DNA of 64,000 bases from Microbacterium sp. BH-3-3-3 (GCF_001792815.1 NZ_CP017674.1:2790001-2854000), one strand, 5' to 3'; shown: positions 18,214-26,327, counted from the stretch's first letter. The notes: generated by a model not told the origin, from the letters alone. Made by a program: numbers and translations.

Positions 18214-18282
18214 GTCTCGACGCTAAGGCGACTTTCTCGAGAAGACCAGCTCAAGATTCTGATGGACCATTAGCATCGCTTC
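18214..18282. promoter_or_regulatory. lysE-lysG divergent promoter region
   Basis: A 69-bp gap carrying both promoters; it is more A/T-rich than its surroundings. In Corynebacterium, LysG binds the equivalent gap. I see no perfect inverted repeat here. Confidence 0.45.
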
Positions 18283-19170
18283 ATGTCGATCCCACTCGAT
18301 CTCGCTCGCACCCTCGCTGTCGTCGTCGAGGAGGGGACCCTCGATGCGGCGGCACGGCGTCTGCACGTGACCCCCTCCGCGGTGAGTCAGCGCGTGCGGG
18401 CCCTCGAAGACCAGCTCGGACGCGTCGTCCTGGTGCGATCCAAGCCGGTGCGCACGACCGAGGCGGGCGACGCCGTCGTGCGCCTCGCACGCCAACTCGC
18501 GCTGCTCGAGCACGACGCTCTGGCGGCGATCGGCGCGGAGGGCGGGGTCGTGGCATCCCTTCCCCTGGCGGTGAACGCCGACTCGATGGGCACCTGGTTC
18601 CTGCCGCCGCTGGCCCGGGTGGCCGAGCGACGCGCGGTGGTGTTCGACCTGCACCGCGACGACCAGGACTTCACGGTGGGCCTGCTCGAATCGGGCACGG
18701 TCATGGCGGCGGTCACGTCGCGCGAGACCCCGCTCGCCGGGTGTCGGGTGCGACCACTGGGGGTGCTGCGGTACGAGGCGGTGGCGACGGCGGGGTTCTC
18801 GCGCCGCTGGTTCCCCGAGGGCGTGGATGCCGAGGCGCTCGCCGCGGCGCCCGTCGTCGACTTCGACCGTCGCGACGACCTGCAGACGCAGTGGCTGGCG
18901 CGCCGGGGCGTGGCGGCGGCAGCGCCCCCGCGGCATCGGGTTCCGGCATCGCAGGACTTCGCCACCGCGGTCGAGCTGGGGCTCGGGTGGGGGTTGCTGC
19001 CCAGCTTCCAGTCGGCGGCGGGGCTGGCCGACGGATCGCTCGTCCACCTCGGCGACGACCCCCTCGACGTGCCGCTGTACTGGCAGCAGTGGAACCTCAC
19101 CTCGGACCTGCTCGACGACGTGGCCGACGAGGTCGTGGCCGAGGGGCGGCGCGTGCTGGCGGCGGGGTGA
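18283..19170 (+). CDS. lysG: LysG/ArgP-family LysR-type regulator
   Basis: 295 residues. The winged helix-turn-helix is at residues 15-50 (GTLDAAARRLHVTPSAVSQR). The effector-binding domain runs through the rest (LPLAVNADSMGTWFLPPLA and GCRVRPLGVLRYEAVAT match ArgP/LysG). Known members activate lysE in response to lysine, arginine or histidine. The divergent position next to lysE fits that role exactly. Confidence 0.9.
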   Translation: MSIPLDLARTLAVVVEEGTLDAAARRLHVTPSAVSQRVRALEDQLGRVVLVRSKPVRTTEAGDAVVRLARQLALLEHDALAAIGAEGGVVASLPLAVNADSMGTWFLPPLARVAERRAVVFDLHRDDQDFTVGLLESGTVMAAVTSRETPLAGCRVRPLGVLRYEAVATAGFSRRWFPEGVDAEALAAAPVVDFDRRDDLQTQWLARRGVAAAAPPRHRVPASQDFATAVELGLGWGLLPSFQSAAGLADGSLVHLGDDPLDVPLYWQQWNLTSDLLDDVADEVVAEGRRVLAAG

Positions 19171-19172
19171 GC

Positions 19173-20192
19173 TCAGTCGTCGCTGACGTGCAGCACGATC
19201 TTGCCGCGGGTGTGCCCGCGTTCGAGTTCCGTGTGTGCGGCGGCGACGTCGTCGAGGTCGAAGACCCGGTCGATGAACACGCGGACGGCGCCCGAGTCGA
19301 GCAGGCGACCGATGGTGGCGAGGGCGGCGCCGTCGGGGATGGTCTTGTAGTCGGTCGATCGGATGCCGCGGGCCGAGGCCGCCTCGCGGAAGTCCGGCCA
19401 GGCTCCGGTGGGCACCTCGATCAGCAGTCCACCGGGGCGCAGCACCTCGAGCGAGCGCGTGCCGGTGTCGTCGGCGACGTTGCCGATGAGGTCGATCACG
19501 ACATCGACCGGCGAGACGACGTCTTCGAAGCGGGTCGAGGTGTAATCGACCACCTCGGCGGCGCCGAGCTCGCGGAGCCACTCGAGGTTGCGGCCGGAGC
19601 CCGTCGCGATGACGTGCGCGCCGAAGTACGCGGCGAACTGCACCGCGAAGTGCCCCACCCCTCCGCTGCCGGCGTGCACGAGGATGCGCTGGCCCTGGTG
19701 GGCGAGCGCGGTCTCGACGACCAGCCCCCAGGCGGTCAGGGCGGCGACGGGCACACCCGCGGCCTCGACGTGCGAGAGGGCGGCGGGCTTGCGCGCCAGA
19801 GACAGGGTGGGCACGACGACGTACTCGGCGTACGCCCCCGGGGTGCGGGGGGCGGCGGCCATGCCGTAGACCTCGGTGCCGACGGGGAACGGGTGCGCAT
19901 CGAACGGCGCGCGCACCACCACCCCGCTGACGTCGAGACCCAGCACGGCGGGCCAGGAGTCGATCGCGCCCGACAGACCGCGTCCGGCGCGGGTCTTGGC
20001 GTCGATCGGGTTGATGCCGGCGGCCACGACCCGCACCAGCACCTCGCTCAACACGGGAGAGGGGACGGCGACGTCGGCGAGGTGCAGCGCGTCGGCCGGG
20101 CCCGGAGCGTCGAACACCGCCGCCCGCATCGTCTCGGGGACCGCCGGTGCGGGTTCGATGGCGGTCTCGGGACGCGTCGATCGGGATCTCAT
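19173..20192 (-). CDS. MDR-family quinone/zinc-type oxidoreductase
   Basis: 339 residues from the ATG at 20192; a later ATG at 20129 (MRAAVFDAPG) is also possible. The GroES-like N-terminal domain includes AAGINPIDAKTRAG and PAVLGLDVSGVV. The Rossmann part has ILVHAGSGGVGHFAVQFAA (about 165-185). The C-terminus ends HTRGKIVLHVSD, as in NADPH:quinone reductase-like proteins. No zinc-binding cysteine cluster is visible, so a quinone or enone reductase is more likely than an alcohol dehydrogenase. Confidence 0.83.
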   Translation of the reverse strand: MRSRSTRPETAIEPAPAVPETMRAAVFDAPGPADALHLADVAVPSPVLSEVLVRVVAAGINPIDAKTRAGRGLSGAIDSWPAVLGLDVSGVVVRAPFDAHPFPVGTEVYGMAAAPRTPGAYAEYVVVPTLSLARKPAALSHVEAAGVPVAALTAWGLVVETALAHQGQRILVHAGSGGVGHFAVQFAAYFGAHVIATGSGRNLEWLRELGAAEVVDYTSTRFEDVVSPVDVVIDLIGNVADDTGTRSLEVLRPGGLLIEVPTGAWPDFREAASARGIRSTDYKTIPDGAALATIGRLLDSGAVRVFIDRVFDLDDVAAAHTELERGHTRGKIVLHVSDD

Positions 20193-20304
20193 CGGGCGCT
20201 CTCTCTCGCGTGCGGTCGCATGCACGGCGACTCCGCCGCGACGCGACCAGTCAAGCGCGCCATTGTCTCCGCGGTGTTACACCCGGGTCACCGTGTCGCG
20301 AAGG

Positions 20305-20781
20305 CTAGAGATCCTGTGCGGGGGACTCGCCGACCGCGAGCGCGTGCAGAAGCGTCGACAGGTGCCGGATGTCGGCCACCGACCAATCGGCCATCGCCTC
20401 GAACAGGCGACTCTCGTGCGGAGCGCGGGCGTCGGCGAGCCGAGTGTGCCCGACCTCGGTCACCGCGATGAGGCGCGAGCGGCGATCGTTCGGATCGGGC
20501 GTGCGGGTCACCAGGCCCAGCTCCTCCAGCTCGCTGATCGAGCGGCTGAGGAAGCCCTTGTCGGCCGAGAGACGCTCGGCGAGAGCCGAGAGCGTGAGCG
20601 GGCCGAACCGGCTGACCACCGAGAGGGCCTTGAAGGTGGCCGGGAGCATCCCGGGACTCACGCGTTCCGCCGCTTCGGAGACGAAGCGGCGGAACACGGT
20701 CATGAGCTCCGAGAACGACGACTCCAGGGCCTGGACGGCCTCGCGGCGGTCATCGTTCGATTCGCTCATCACGTCAGTCAT
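20305..20781 (-). CDS. MarR-family transcriptional regulator
   Basis: 158 residues if started at ATG 20781, which overlaps the pump's stop by 8 bp; ATG 20769 (MSESND) gives a better ribosome-site spacing and is equally plausible. The winged helix is LTLSALAERLSADKGFLSRS with the wing TRTPDPNDRRSRLIAVTEVG (D-x-R-D/N-R-R motif). Translationally coupled to the DHA2 pump upstream, so it likely represses that pump until a drug-like ligand binds. Confidence 0.87.
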   Translation of the reverse strand: MTDVMSESNDDRREAVQALESSFSELMTVFRRFVSEAAERVSPGMLPATFKALSVVSRFGPLTLSALAERLSADKGFLSRSISELEELGLVTRTPDPNDRRSRLIAVTEVGHTRLADARAPHESRLFEAMADWSVADIRHLSTLLHALAVGESPAQDL

Positions 20782-22471
20782 CCTCTCCCATCTCGGCGCC
20801 ACGGCGTGCGCGGCGCGAGGCAGCGGCATCCGGGGTCGTGATGGATCCCGTCGCGGCGAGCGTCGCCATGCCGGCCGGAACCGAGACGGTGGCGAAGTCG
20901 GCCTCGCTCGCGGCGACGCGCTCGGTCGTCGTCATGCGGGTGAGGGGGCGGTTGGGGAGGAACAGGATGGCGATGAGGCTGACCACCGCCACCGGAACGG
21001 CGATGAGGAACGAGTGCGCGATCGACTGCGCGTAGATGTCCTCGACGATGACGCGGACGGTGTCGGGGAGGGCCGACACCTGCGGGATGGTGCCCGACTG
21101 CAGGGACTGGGCCACCGCGGCGCCGTCGGCGCCGAGACCCCTGATCGCGGTCTTCAGCTCGTCGGCTCGGTCGGTGAACAGGCTCGCCGCCATGCTCGCG
21201 AGGGCGGCTCCCATGACCGACACACCGATGGTGCCGCCGAGGCTGCGGAAGAACGTCACGCCCGAGCTCGCCGCGCCCATCTGGGTGGGGTTGGCCGTGT
21301 TCTGCACGATGAGCACGAGGTTCTGCATCGTCATGCCGACACCGGCGCCGAGCAGGGCCATGTAGACCGAGACCAGCGCGAAGTTCGTGTCGTAGTGGAT
21401 CGTCGACAGCAGGAACGACCCGGCGATCAGCAGCACACCACCGGCGATGAGGAACGGCTTCCAGTGCCCGTGACGCGAGATGAGCGCGCCCACGACGATC
21501 GACGAGATCAGCAGGCCCGCGATCATCGGGATGGTCATGACGCCGGCCTCGGTGGGCGTGGCTCCCCGCGCCATCTGCATGTACTGGCTCAGGAAGACGG
21601 AGGTGCCGAACATCGCCAGTCCCGTCGCGATCGACGCGATCGTCGCCAGGGTGAAGGTGGCGTCGCGGAACAGGGTGAGCGGCACGAGGGGCTCGGAGGA
21701 ACGCAGCTCGACGACGACGAACAGAACGGCGGCGAGCACGGCTCCACCGACCATGACGGCGGTCTCGACGCTGGCCCAGTCAAAGGTCTTTCCGGCGTTG
21801 GTCACCCAGATGAGGATGAGCGAGACCGCGGTCGACAGCAGCACGATGCCCAGGTAGTCGATCTTCACCTTGCGCTTCGCTCGAGCCGGCAGGTGCAGGG
21901 TGCGCTGCTGGATGAGCAGGGCCACGACGGCGAAGGGCAGGGCGACGAAGAAGTTCCAGCGCCAGCCGAAGGCGTCGGTGATGACGCCGCCGAGCAGCGG
22001 CCCGCCGACCGTGGCCACGGCCATGACCGCCCCGAACAGGCCCATGTACCGGCCGCGCTCGCGCGGGCTGATGATGTCGGCCATGATGACCTGGCTGAGG
22101 GCGGCGAGACCGCCGGCACCCAGCCCCTGCACGGCGCGGAAGGCGATCAGCATGTTCGTGTCCTGCGCGAAGCCGGCGGCGGCCGTGGCGAGCACGAAGA
22201 TCGCGATGGCGATCTGGATGAGCAGCTTGCGGTTGAACAGGTCGGCGAGCTTGCCCCAGATGGGGGTCGAGATCGCGGTCGTGAGCAGGGTCGCGGTGAT
22301 GACCCAGGTGTAGGCGTTCTGGTCGCCCGACAGGTCGTGCACGATGACCGGCAGCGACGTCGAGACGACGGTCGAGGCGAGCATCGACACGAACGTGCCG
22401 AGCAGCAGCCCGATGAGGGCGGGGAGCACGCGCCGCTGGGCGGGCGTGTCTGTGGTGGGGGAGGTGGTCAT
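20774..22471 (-). CDS. DHA2-family (EmrB/QacA) drug:H+ antiporter
   Basis: 565 residues, consistent with 14 membrane helices. Motif C-like PLLGGVITDAFGWRWNFF, motif A-like GKLADLFNRKLL, and the N-terminal LASTVVSTSLPVIVHDLSG are hallmarks of EmrB/QacA pumps. GGAG seven bases upstream supports ATG 22471 rather than a GTG at 22483. A palindrome 45 bp upstream is the likely MarR operator. Substrates unknown. Confidence 0.9.
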   Translation of the reverse strand: MTTSPTTDTPAQRRVLPALIGLLLGTFVSMLASTVVSTSLPVIVHDLSGDQNAYTWVITATLLTTAISTPIWGKLADLFNRKLLIQIAIAIFVLATAAAGFAQDTNMLIAFRAVQGLGAGGLAALSQVIMADIISPRERGRYMGLFGAVMAVATVGGPLLGGVITDAFGWRWNFFVALPFAVVALLIQQRTLHLPARAKRKVKIDYLGIVLLSTAVSLILIWVTNAGKTFDWASVETAVMVGGAVLAAVLFVVVELRSSEPLVPLTLFRDATFTLATIASIATGLAMFGTSVFLSQYMQMARGATPTEAGVMTIPMIAGLLISSIVVGALISRHGHWKPFLIAGGVLLIAGSFLLSTIHYDTNFALVSVYMALLGAGVGMTMQNLVLIVQNTANPTQMGAASSGVTFFRSLGGTIGVSVMGAALASMAASLFTDRADELKTAIRGLGADGAAVAQSLQSGTIPQVSALPDTVRVIVEDIYAQSIAHSFLIAVPVAVVSLIAILFLPNRPLTRMTTTERVAASEADFATVSVPAGMATLAATGSITTPDAAASRRARRGAEMGEDD

Positions 22472-22515
22472 GCGGAACTCCACGGAGGGGACGGATGCCG
22501 CGACGACGATGGCGC

Positions 22516-22535
22516 GTTAGTTGACTAACGTCAAC
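22516..22535. promoter_or_regulatory. Candidate MarR operator upstream of the DHA2 pump
   Basis: Two overlapping palindromes: GTTAGTTGACTAAC (22516-22529, arms GTTAGT/ACTAAC around TG) and GTTGAC-TAAC-GTCAAC (22520-22535). The A/T-rich content stands out in this G/C-rich genome. Confidence 0.65.
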
Positions 22536-22566
22536 GATACGCCTAATGCTTGACTTGCGTCCACTA

Positions 22567-23247
22567 TTAATCGAGGAGCGCCAGGGCGCGGTACCTCTCG
22601 GTCGGTTCCGCCCGCACGGGTTCGGGGCGCGGCTGACGCGTCTGCATGGTGCGGTGGTAGAGCTCGTCGATGAGCGAGGTCGCCAGGCCCACGAGCTTCG
22701 CGATCTCGCGTTCGTCGCGGTCGATCCACTGGCAGCGCGGTTCGTCGCCGACGGGGACGAAGGCGTCGTGCTGCTCCCAGGCGACGAGCGTGCGTTCCGC
22801 GCCGAGCACGTGCTGCTGCCACCAGATCTGGCGCATGTACGTACGGGGGATCGAGCGCCACGCCTTGTTCGTCGTCTTGATCTCGGCGAGCACGATGCGC
22901 CCCTCGCCGTCGACGACGACGCCGTCGGGGGTGGCCAGGTGACGCTTCTCGACGACCGCGTGGTAGAGCGCCGACGAGGGGCGGATGCCGTGGGTCGCCG
23001 CGACCCACGCGGCGATCTCGGGTTCTCGCCGACGGCCGTGCGCGGTGAAGGCGTTGCCCGAGAAGTTCGAACCCATGAGCTTGGCATCCGCGGCACGCGA
23101 GATGGCGTTGTGGCTCGTCAACGCGGCGACGTCGGTGGCCGTGATCCCGCGCGAGCGGGCCCGGATCCAGGCGACCCGATCCCGCGAATCGGCGACGATG
23201 CGGGCGTCGAGGTCGGCGCTGCGAGAGGCGACGAGCTCGGGGGACAT
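22567..23247 (-). CDS. YqaJ-like recombinase/exonuclease domain protein
   Basis: 226 residues from the ATG at 23247. YqaJ/lambda-exonuclease-fold motifs are visible: SRGITATDVAAL, HGRRREPEIAAWV (acidic residue), ATPDGVVVDGEG and VLAEIKTTNKAWR (catalytic D...E-x-K), then YMRQIWWQQHVLG. Such enzymes chew 5' ends in phage recombination, but there are no phage genes around, and host-encoded copies occur in Actinobacteria. A longer reading to ATG 23352 is rejected as a start because it would overlap the SIP gene start and a probable iron box. Confidence 0.75.
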   Translation of the reverse strand: MSPELVASRSADLDARIVADSRDRVAWIRARSRGITATDVAALTSHNAISRAADAKLMGSNFSGNAFTAHGRRREPEIAAWVAATHGIRPSSALYHAVVEKRHLATPDGVVVDGEGRIVLAEIKTTNKAWRSIPRTYMRQIWWQQHVLGAERTLVAWEQHDAFVPVGDEPRCQWIDRDEREIAKLVGLATSLIDELYHRTMQTRQPRPEPVRAEPTERYRALALLD

Positions 23248-23321
23248 GCGTTCGACCCTAACCCCGTGCGCCCGTGGATCGGATGCGAACCCCGGCGCGT
23301 CGGCATCCGGGGTCTTGTCCT

Positions 23322-23340
23322 CGAAGTAAGGGTGACCTAA
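23322..23340 (+). promoter_or_regulatory. Candidate DtxR/IdeR iron box
   Basis: CGAAGTAAGGGTGACCTAA at 23322-23340 agrees with the DtxR/IdeR-type consensus (TTAGGTAAGGCTAACCTAA form) at 14 of 19 positions. It ends 10 bp before the SIP-domain gene, an iron-linked family. Confidence 0.5.
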
Positions 23341-23350
23341 GTTGATCGTC

Positions 23351-23752
23351 ATGAGTTCGGATGCCGTTTCGCTGCGCCGCCCCGACGGGGGCCGCTGGTG
23401 TGATCTCGAGGGTGCTGTGCTGCTCGGTGGTGACGCACGGAACCTCCCCGAGATGCGGCGTATCGCCGCCGCCCTCTCGCCCGCCGCGCACCTGACGGTG
23501 CTGGTCGAGGTGTGCGGGTCGGATCAGGTGGGCGTCATCGACGCTCGCGAGGGGCGGGTGAGTTGGCTCGACCGCTCGCTCGAGAATGGGCTGCGGCCGC
23601 GCGGAGAGCGTCTCGCGCAGGCGATCCACGCCTGGTGCGCCGAGTGGGCCTGCGGAGACGACCCGGTGTGCACCGTCTGGCTCGGCGCCCGCACGCCGTC
23701 TCGCATCGTGCGGATGACCCGGGCCCTGCTGCCCGAACCGCGCGTGTCCTGA
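23351..23752 (+). CDS. Stand-alone SIP-domain (siderophore-interacting) protein
   Basis: 133 residues. GAVLLGGDARNLPEMRRIAA, LTVLVEVCGSD and VSWLDR resemble the NAD(P)H-binding C-terminal part of siderophore-interacting reductases, which release iron from ferric siderophores. The FAD-binding front half is missing, so it is either a minimal partner or a degenerate copy. A probable iron box directly upstream supports a link to iron. ATG 23351 shares bases with an opposite-strand ATG. Confidence 0.65.
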   Translation: MSSDAVSLRRPDGGRWCDLEGAVLLGGDARNLPEMRRIAAALSPAAHLTVLVEVCGSDQVGVIDAREGRVSWLDRSLENGLRPRGERLAQAIHAWCAEWACGDDPVCTVWLGARTPSRIVRMTRALLPEPRVS

Positions 23753-23767
23753 CGCGGGGGAGTCCGG

Positions 23768-23794
23768 CCCGCCGTCGGGGCTCCCCGCGGCGGG
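23768..23794 (+). terminator. Hairpin after the SIP gene
   Basis: CCCGCCG (23768-23774) pairs with CGGCGGG (23788-23794), with an inner GGGG/CCCC extension. Very G/C-rich, no T-run. Confidence 0.4.
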
Positions 23795-23913
23795 GGCGCG
23801 GTGGCCGCGGTTCGGTGGGGGCGCACGTCCTCGTGCGGGTAGGTGGGCCTCCTCCCGCGCGCGCCTGTGGAAAGACACCGACGCTCGGATGTCGGAGTCG
23901 GCAGTGTGGACGC

Positions 23914-24900
23914 ATGCAGGCGGAATCACCGATCGAACACGCTCGGCGGTCGCTCTTCTCCAGATCGGAACTGCGCGAGCGCGGTGTGTCCGAATCGGAG
24001 CTGAGGAAGGCCGGCGACGGCGGCGCGTGGTCACGAATCGAGCCCGGGGTGTACATCGCCCGCGACGAATGGGCAGCAGCGCGGCCAGCCGACCGCCACC
24101 GCTTCGCGATCCTCGCCGCCGTCCGCAGGGCGCGCGATGCCGGCGGGGTGGTCTCCCACCTCTCGGCGGCCGTTCTGCACGGTCTGCCGCTCTACCGCTT
24201 CCGCGGCGGACCCGTGCACGCGATGGTTCCGCGCTCCGCCCATCCGCCGAGTGGTCGCGCACTGCGCCGGCACACAGGCGCCCTCGACCCCCAGGATGTC
24301 GTCGTCGTCGACGGGATCCGCTGCACCTCGCTCGGGCGGACGGTCTTCGACATCGCCTGCACCGAGCCGCGGGAGATGGCGTTGAGCTGCGCCGATGGGG
24401 CTCTTCGTCGCGTCGCTGTGCACGGCCGGCGGTTCGACTCCGACGCGCAGACCCTCTGGCGTGACGTCATGCGCGAGCGCGTCGTGAGCGCGCGGGGTCG
24501 ACGCGGGGTGCGCGAGGCCGCCTGGGTCATCGAGTTCGCCGATGGAAGGGCGGAGTTGCCGGGTGAGAGCGTGAGTCGACTGCAGCTGCACCGGCTCGGT
24601 TTCCGCGACATCGACCTGCAGGTGGCGGTGGAGGGCCCGCGGGGGTCCGCGTATTTCGTCGACATCGCGCTGCGTGACGTGCGGACGTTCTGGGAGTTCG
24701 ACGGTGAGGTGAAGTATCGGGACCCCTCCCTCCGCAGAGGTCGTTCCGTCGAAGACGTCGTCCTGGACGAGAAGCGACGCGAAGACTGGATCCGCGGTGT
24801 CACGCAATGGCGATTGTGTCGCGGCGGCTTCGCCGACATCGCCTCGCCGGAGGCGCTCGCCGCCCGCCTGGCGGCGTTCGGGGTGAGGCCGCCGAGATGA
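23914..24900 (+). CDS. Second AbiEi-like protein with nuclease-like C-terminus
   Basis: 328 residues, a paralogue of the gene at 11116-12075. N-terminal part: SRSELRERGVSESELRKAGD, WSRIEPGVYIARDEWAAARP, VVSHLSAAVLHGLPLYRFRG (AbiEi-like winged helix and linker). C-terminal core: Glu218 in PGESVSRLQ, Asp250 in YFVDIALRD, Glu261-x-Asp263 and Lys267 in WEFDGEVKY, then EKRREDWIR. The D-E-D-K spacing is identical to the first paralogue. ATG 23914. No toxin partner. Probably an orphan nuclease-like or regulatory protein of the DUF559 kind. Confidence 0.75.
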   Translation: MQAESPIEHARRSLFSRSELRERGVSESELRKAGDGGAWSRIEPGVYIARDEWAAARPADRHRFAILAAVRRARDAGGVVSHLSAAVLHGLPLYRFRGGPVHAMVPRSAHPPSGRALRRHTGALDPQDVVVVDGIRCTSLGRTVFDIACTEPREMALSCADGALRRVAVHGRRFDSDAQTLWRDVMRERVVSARGRRGVREAAWVIEFADGRAELPGESVSRLQLHRLGFRDIDLQVAVEGPRGSAYFVDIALRDVRTFWEFDGEVKYRDPSLRRGRSVEDVVLDEKRREDWIRGVTQWRLCRGGFADIASPEALAARLAAFGVRPPR

Positions 24901-24919
24901 TCGGCGAGGACGTATTCGC

Positions 24920-24967
24920 TCGTCGAGGACGCATCGGTTCGGCATCGATCGGATGCGTCCTCGACGA
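24920..24967 (+). terminator. Large perfect hairpin after the second AbiEi-like gene
   Basis: Arms of 16 bp (24920-24935 and 24952-24967) are perfect complements around a 16-nt loop. It lies 20 bp past the stop codon. Confidence 0.75.
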
Positions 24968-25072
24968 AGCAGTGCGTCCTCGGTGCTCGAGCGTCGCGGG
25001 GCGAGCGGGCGGGCCGGCGGGGCGGGGCAGGGCGAGCGAGGCGGGGCGGGTGGCGTGCGGCGTGCGGGCGGA

Positions 25073-25102
25073 TTGGCGAAGGGAGTCGGCGTCGGGTACA
25101 GT
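25073..25102 (+). promoter_or_regulatory. Promoter of rplJL
   Basis: TTGGCG at 25073-25078 and TACAGT at 25097-25102 with an 18-bp spacer form a credible housekeeping promoter. It lies 218 bp upstream of rplJ, leaving a long leader. The rest of the 419-bp gap between the AbiEi-like gene and rplJ holds the hairpin above, a G-rich tract and the leader. Confidence 0.65.
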
Positions 25103-25129
25103 GGGGGCAAGCCAAAGACCGTCGGTTAT

Positions 25130-25250
25130 CGGAGTGCTCGCATTCTGATCGAAGCGTCTGCTGAGAAGCAGAGAACCTACGCAGGTCACTTGAACTCCTC
25201 CCGATCGGGAATCCGAGCTCCGTGCGCCTGCGCCGGAGCTCTTCTTTTTT
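25130..25250 (+). ncRNA. Ribosomal protein L10 leader with attenuator
   Basis: The untranslated leader of rplJ contains AGCAGAGAACCTACGCAGG (25172-25190), like the kink-turn region that binds L10(L12)4 in other bacteria. It is followed by a textbook intrinsic terminator: GAGCTCCG (25215-25222) with CGGAGCTC (25234-25241), then TTCTTTTTT (25242-25250). This is the only strong T-run terminator in the area. It implies that excess L10-L12 complex stops transcription before rplJ. Boundaries are approximate. Confidence 0.75.
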
Positions 25251-25319
25251 GCCCAGACCCCGGTGTCTTCGGCCGGCGCCCCGTCATCGCGGAGCGCCTC
25301 GTATACACAAGGAGTGGCC

Positions 25320-25835
25320 ATGGCGCAGAAGGATGCATCGGTCGCCGAGCTCACGAAGCATTTCGAGAACTCGACCGCCGTTCTGCTGACCGAGTACCGC
25401 GGTCTGACGGTTGCCCAGCTCAAGCAGCTGCGCAACGACATCCGTCAGGACGCGGATTACGCCGTGGTGAAGAACACGCTGACCAAGATCGCCGCGGCAA
25501 ACGCGGGGGTCACGGGACTGGATGACGAGCTCAAGGGCCCGTCTGCCATCGCGTTCGTGCACGGCGACCCCGTCGCCGTCGCGAAGGGCCTGCGTGCCTT
25601 CGCCAAGGCTAACCCTCAGCTCGTGGTGAAGGGCGGCTACTTCGATGGCGCCGCTCTGACCGCGGATGAGGTCAACAAGCTCGCCGATCTCGAAAGCCGT
25701 GAAGTCCTGCTGGCGAAGCTCGCCGGTGCGATGAAGGCAACGATGACCAAGGCGGCATACGTCTTCCAGGCGCTTCCGTCGAAGGCCGTTCGCACGGTCG
25801 ACGCGCTGCGCGAGAAGCAGGACACCGCGGCCTGA
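25320..25835 (+). CDS. rplJ: 50S ribosomal protein L10
   Basis: 171 residues. [40 protein letters not shown] and [13 protein letters not shown] are typical L10. The C-terminal helices anchor L7/L12 dimers. AAGGAG precedes ATG 25320 by 7 bp. Preceded by the L10 leader and followed after 38 bp by rplL. Confidence 0.97.
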   Translation: MAQKDASVAELTKHFENSTAVLLTEYRGLTVAQLKQLRNDIRQDADYAVVKNTLTKIAAANAGVTGLDDELKGPSAIAFVHGDPVAVAKGLRAFAKANPQLVVKGGYFDGAALTADEVNKLADLESREVLLAKLAGAMKATMTKAAYVFQALPSKAVRTVDALREKQDTAA

Positions 25836-25873
25836 CCCGGCCCGGCTGATTAACCCGATCAAGGAGATACAAC

Positions 25874-26260
25874 ATGGCTAAGCTCAGCACCGAAGAGCTT
25901 CTCGCGGCGTTCAAGGAGCTCACGCTCATCGAGCTGTCCGAGTTCGTCAAGGCGTTCGAGGAGACCTTCGACGTCACCGCTGCCGCCCCCGTCGCGGCTG
26001 CCGGCCCCGCCGCCGGTGGCGCTGCCCCCGCCGAAGAGGTCGAGGAGAAGGACTCGTTCGACGTCGTTCTCGAGGCCGCCGGCGACAAGAAGATCCAGGT
26101 CATCAAGGTCGTCCGCGAGCTCACCTCGCTCGGCCTCGGCGAGGCCAAGGCCGTCGTCGACGGTGCTCCCAAGGCCGTGCTCGAGGGCGCGAACAAGGAG
26201 ACCGCCGAGAAGGCCAAGGAGGCCCTCGAGGCTGCCGGCGCTTCGGTGACCCTCAAGTAA
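25874..26260 (+). CDS. rplL: 50S ribosomal protein L7/L12
   Basis: 128 residues. N-terminal dimerisation region ([20 protein letters not shown]), an Ala/Pro/Gly hinge around residues 36-56, and the factor-binding domain with [27 protein letters not shown] precedes ATG 25874. rpoB does not follow; a terminator does. Confidence 0.98.
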   Translation: MAKLSTEELLAAFKELTLIELSEFVKAFEETFDVTAAAPVAAAGPAAGGAAPAEEVEEKDSFDVVLEAAGDKKIQVIKVVRELTSLGLGEAKAVVDGAPKAVLEGANKETAEKAKEALEAAGASVTLK

Positions 26261-26291
26261 TAACGCTTCACCGTCGCGGCGACGCGACCAC

Positions 26292-26327
26292 ACGAGAGCC
26301 CGGATGCCATGGCATCCGGGCTCTCGT
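26292..26327 (+). terminator. Terminator after rplJL, a 36-bp perfect palindrome
   Basis: Two 18-bp arms are perfect complements with no spacer; the centre is GGATGCCATGGCATCC. It is built on an inverted pair of the genome's abundant heptamer. Confidence 0.85.

Noticed and set aside
23248..23352. N-terminal extension of the YqaJ-like protein to ATG 23352
   Set aside because: That ATG shares bases with the SIP start on the other strand, and the iron box would then be coding. The shorter start at 23247 fits better, although this remains unproven.
22567..24900. Prophage or integrative element around the YqaJ-like gene
   Set aside because: No integrase, capsid, terminase or lysis gene and no att-like direct repeat at a tRNA was seen.
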